Below are positions 28,078 to 30,023 of a DNA stretch of 30,023 bases, piece after piece (positions within the stretch are counted from its first letter, which is position 1; the number at the start of each line of letters is the position of its first letter). The DNA is taken from the IMG/VR virus record IMGVR_UViG_3300031521_000276, positions 1 through 30,023 of that record; one strand, 5' to 3'. Below the pieces are notes generated by a model that was not told the origin of the DNA, did no database searches, and saw only the letters and a list, made by a program, of their open reading frames with translations. This stretch comes from a virus. The position numbers and the translations under genes are program-made.

Positions 28078-28170
28078 TTACCAAGTGAATATTGAGGGAA
28101 GAAATGGAATGTATTCAGTTGCAAGTTTCCACAATGCAAGAAGTGTTAAGGGAATCATCCACCATTTCAT
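28078..28170 (-). CDS. Micro membrane protein, 30 aa
   Basis: A 30-codon frame from ATG 28170 with AAAGGA just before it and TAA at 28080-28078. The product MKWWMIPLTLLALWKLATEY, then IPFLPSIFTW, is one Trp-rich membrane helix. It sits just downstream of the hairpin at 28182-28209 and just upstream of the adaptor. Too short for homology; a role in membrane contact or lysis control is only a guess. Confidence 0.5.
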   Translation of the reverse strand: MKWWMIPLTLLALWKLATEYIPFLPSIFTW

Positions 28171-28181
28171 ATTGTTCCTTT

Positions 28182-28209
28182 GGTAAGGGCCGCTCTCGCA
28201 GCCCTTACC
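28182..28209 (-). other. Strong hairpin before a micro-protein gene
   Basis: GGTAAGGGC (28182-28190) and GCCCTTACC (28201-28209) form a perfect 9-bp stem with a 10-base loop. There is no U tract on either side, so it is not a clear terminator. It contains the stop codon of 28205-28306 and lies 12 bases before the next ATG, so it could modulate coupling or mRNA processing. Confidence 0.7.
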
Positions 28210-28306
28210 ACACAAACAAGTTCAGGATCCAATCAATGTAAAATGTTGCCCATCGCCATAAGCCCATAATCACGATCAGTATTGCAATTAATACGGTGCG
28301 GGACAT
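28205..28306 (-). CDS. Micro membrane protein, 33 aa
   Basis: A 33-codon frame from ATG 28306, overlapping the accessory gene end by 19 bases, with GGAAG upstream. MSRTVLIAILIVIMGLWRWA, then TFYIDWILNLFVW, is a single membrane helix with a Trp-rich end. It lies next to another tiny membrane protein of the same style. Function unknown; it could belong to a divergent holin/antiholin pair. Confidence 0.45.
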   Translation of the reverse strand: MSRTVLIAILIVIMGLWRWATFYIDWILNLFVW

Positions 28307-28791
28307 GCCGTAAGCACTTCCGCAACCAAGTTTTCCGGCGTAGGCACTACGTGCTGCCCTCTCTGCACTAAGTCCATGATTGCATAGCACTTTGTCCACA
28401 CATCCGACCGCCATACTGCATAGGCGGTGCCTTCGGTTTTGAACGGCTTTCCGGCAGGGAGCGCGGCGTAAGATGCAGCAGAGAGGATGCCGTCATAGCC
28501 TTTCTTCCTGGCTTCGGTATCAAGCATGATCTGCACCGCCCCCGTCAGCGTAGCAATCAGCTGCGCCTGCTGTTCCTCCGTACTCTGCTGCGTCTGCGGT
28601 ACCACAAAATCATTCGGCAATTCCTCTACGAATGCCGCCCCGTTGGCCTCGCCGTAGGCGATGTCCTCTGAGCTGAATCCATGACCTGTCATGCAACGTC
28701 CGTCAAGGGCGATTTGCGGGTCTGCAAGTCCTAAACCGGACGGCATGACTAAAGCTCTGTAGGTGGTGATATTCGGTGCTATTAAGCGCAT
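28288..28791 (-). CDS. Tail-fibre accessory (assembly) protein, paralogue B
   Basis: 167 residues. The N-terminus resembles small fibre assembly proteins (YRALVMPSGLGLADPQIALD). The C-terminal domain (LTGAVQIMLDTEARKKGYDG, then YAVWRSDVWTKCYAIMDLVQ, RGQHVVPTPENLVAEVLTAC) is homologous to that of 23835-24278. AAAGGAGG precedes the ATG. Like its paralogue it is immediately downstream of a fibre gene and GC-rich compared with neighbours. Confidence 0.68.
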   Translation of the reverse strand: MRLIAPNITTYRALVMPSGLGLADPQIALDGRCMTGHGFSSEDIAYGEANGAAFVEELPNDFVVPQTQQSTEEQQAQLIATLTGAVQIMLDTEARKKGYDGILSAASYAALPAGKPFKTEGTAYAVWRSDVWTKCYAIMDLVQRGQHVVPTPENLVAEVLTACPAPY

Positions 28792-28804
28792 GATGGTACC
28801 TCCT

Positions 28805-30023
28805 TTATATAGTGATTCCGCGTGATGCCATGAGCGATTTCAAGTAGGTGTAAATTCTTGCCGCATTAGCACTGGAAATACTAAATGGGAGCATTGCAGT
28901 AAAATAAACTTTTCCATTATTTATTCCCCTGTCTGCTGCTACCCTATTGCCGATAGTAAGCGGATTAGCGTTAGTTGCAATAGCATTGACAGTAGTATGG
29001 TTTGTGGTCACTTGAGTGTTATTAACCCAAGCATTAAAATTTGTGCCATCATATGTAGCTAACAAGTAATTATCTCTTGCTGGCAATACTACTAATTCTG
29101 CAAGTGGCTGGTCGGAATTACCGTTATAGCGAAGTTGCCCCGTCTGGGTACCAATAAGAAGCCCATATGCCCCCTCTTTGTTGATTAACCAAGGGAACGT
29201 ACCTACCGCGCCGTAAGTTGCATAATAACAAACAGAAATTAATGTTACTCCCGTAGTATTTGAAACATTCAGTATGCCGCCAGTTGCTCCTTGTGCCCAA
29301 TCAGTCCCATCAGGGAACACCAGCGCATTACTTCCCCATTGCGGGTCTGCTGTGTCTACGCCTGCGCTACTTCCTAGCGTTGCATCGTAGGTTGCGCCTG
29401 AGAGTGCGCGGTTAATTAACTTCTGGTCGCCTGATGGATGATTTGCTTGTATGTCAAGGTATGGGTCATAAATCACACTCGCTCCCATCAGCGGCGTATC
29501 GTCTTGAAAGTTTAAGCCTCGGCTTGCGAACAGGCTCTTGAGGTATGCGTAGATAGCGGTTACTTGTGCGTCTGTGACGGTGTAGGGGAGCATAGCGGAG
29601 AAGTAGAGGTTGCCGACCATGCGATAGTTGACACTAGATGACCTTCCCATAGTAATTGAATCCGCATCTGGAGCAGTCCAGCTATCATTAGGAGTAGTTA
29701 TGTCTTGTGGTACGTCAGCTAAGTACACACGATAATCAGCTGCTAAGTCTGTTGTACCTACTAACATTCTCGGAATGGAGTAATCAATATTCCCTGCTGT
29801 AGATACTAATGCCCGTTTTATCGTACCGACTACGTTTGTTTGAAGCATTATTTTTCTTGCCCCAGCAGTTTGGTCAATACCCAGCGAAGCATAGGTTGTT
29901 CCCGCTGAATCTCTTGCCCCGAACAAATTTACATTGGTTGCCGTCGCATTATCCGGCGCACTAAACACGCTGATTATCGTCCGTGGCGTTTGGGTATATT
30001 TCCCACTCGCTATCGCATAGTCT
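28805..30023 (-). CDS. Fibre-like protein with two repeated C-terminal domains, 5' cut
   Basis: The frame is open to the right edge of the window; no upstream start is needed, and an internal GTG at 29968 is not convincing. At least 405 residues. It has beta-rich concanavalin/LamG-like halves, each ending with the same segment: YFSAMLPYTVTDAQVTAIYA (YLKSLFASRGLNF) and YFTAMLPFSISSANAARIYT (YLKSLMASRGITI). This tandem duplication is typical of sugar-binding receptor proteins of phages. It is followed by accessory protein B. Confidence 0.72.
   Translation of the reverse strand, partial: DYAIASGKYTQTPRTIISVFSAPDNATATNVNLFGARDSAGTTYASLGIDQTAGARKIMLQTNVVGTIKRALVSTAGNIDYSIPRMLVGTTDLAADYRVYLADVPQDITTPNDSWTAPDADSITMGRSSSVNYRMVGNLYFSAMLPYTVTDAQVTAIYAYLKSLFASRGLNFQDDTPLMGASVIYDPYLDIQANHPSGDQKLINRALSGATYDATLGSSAGVDTADPQWGSNALVFPDGTDWAQGATGGILNVSNTTGVTLISVCYYATYGAVGTFPWLINKEGAYGLLIGTQTGQLRYNGNSDQPLAELVVLPARDNYLLATYDGTNFNAWVNNTQVTTNHTTVNAIATNANPLTIGNRVAADRGINNGKVYFTAMLPFSISSANAARIYTYLKSLMASRGITI

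Noticed and set aside
28182-28209. Hairpin as a transcription terminator
   Set aside because: No U tract on either strand, and essential tail genes lie downstream on the minus strand.
1-30023. tRNA genes
   Set aside because: I saw no convincing cloverleaf with TTCRA loop anywhere, although I could not run a covariance search.

Overview
The window is a block of bacteriophage or prophage DNA. Almost every gene lies on the minus strand and overlaps its neighbour by a few bases, usually as ATGA, TAATG or GTGA. Ribosome binding sites are strong AGGAGG types, GTG and TTG starts occur, and codon use is of moderate to low GC, so the host is probably a Firmicute. Adaptor proteins of SU10 type are followed by fibres and then three large internal-virion-type proteins, with no tape-measure, sheath or tube gene. 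That suggests a short-tailed (podovirus-like) particle. Terminase, portal, capsid and integrase are not in the window and probably lie beyond its ends. Two overlapping membrane/coiled-coil genes that resemble spanins would fit a host with an outer membrane, such as a Negativicute, but this is inference.

Layout, read in transcription order on the minus strand. (1) 30023-21366: a fibre-like protein with two repeated C-terminal domains (cut by the window edge) and its accessory protein, two tiny membrane proteins around a strong hairpin, two adaptors, a large tail protein, a second fibre with a paralogous accessory protein, and two internal virion proteins. (2) 21363-14844: a 1043-residue virion protein with an N-terminal M15 peptidase domain, then a lysis cassette (two holin-like membrane proteins, an M15 endopeptidase, a glucosaminidase), a collagen-like protein and a beta-helix tail spike. 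(3) 14847-12046: a separate transcription unit with its own near-consensus promoter. It holds a metallophosphoesterase, a HAD phosphatase, a dATP/dGTP pyrophosphohydrolase-like protein, an orphan domain resembling the NrdD C-terminus, a HExxH protein and the overlapping spanin-like pair, and it ends in an intrinsic terminator.

(4) 12045-9100 is the accessory and regulatory zone. It contains CGGACG repeats, a decayed coding remnant, an HNH-AP2 homing endonuclease, a candidate small RNA with promoter and terminator, a possible IS200/IS605 tnpB scar, a second decayed minus-strand gene, two plus-strand HTH regulators and a divergent switch with TGTACG operators. (5) 9302-1 is the early operon: an HTH regulator, small membrane proteins, a pentapeptide-repeat protein, recombination genes (Gp157, Sak4-like ATPase, DUF669), small Cys-rich proteins, a replication initiator with an internal iteron array, a G39P-like helicase loader, RusA resolvase, an HTH protein, a Dam-type methyltransferase and several coiled-coil or hypothetical proteins.

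Taken together this is a temperate-type genome. The divergent repressors around 9.3-9.5 kb probably choose between the leftward early (replication/recombination) operon and lysogeny. The structural and lysis genes form a leftward late operon, and the nucleotide-metabolism/spanin genes can be expressed from their own promoter. The most interesting items are the iteron array inside the initiator gene, the overlapping spanin-like pair, the candidate small RNA, the paralogous fibre accessory genes and the array of very small proteins.
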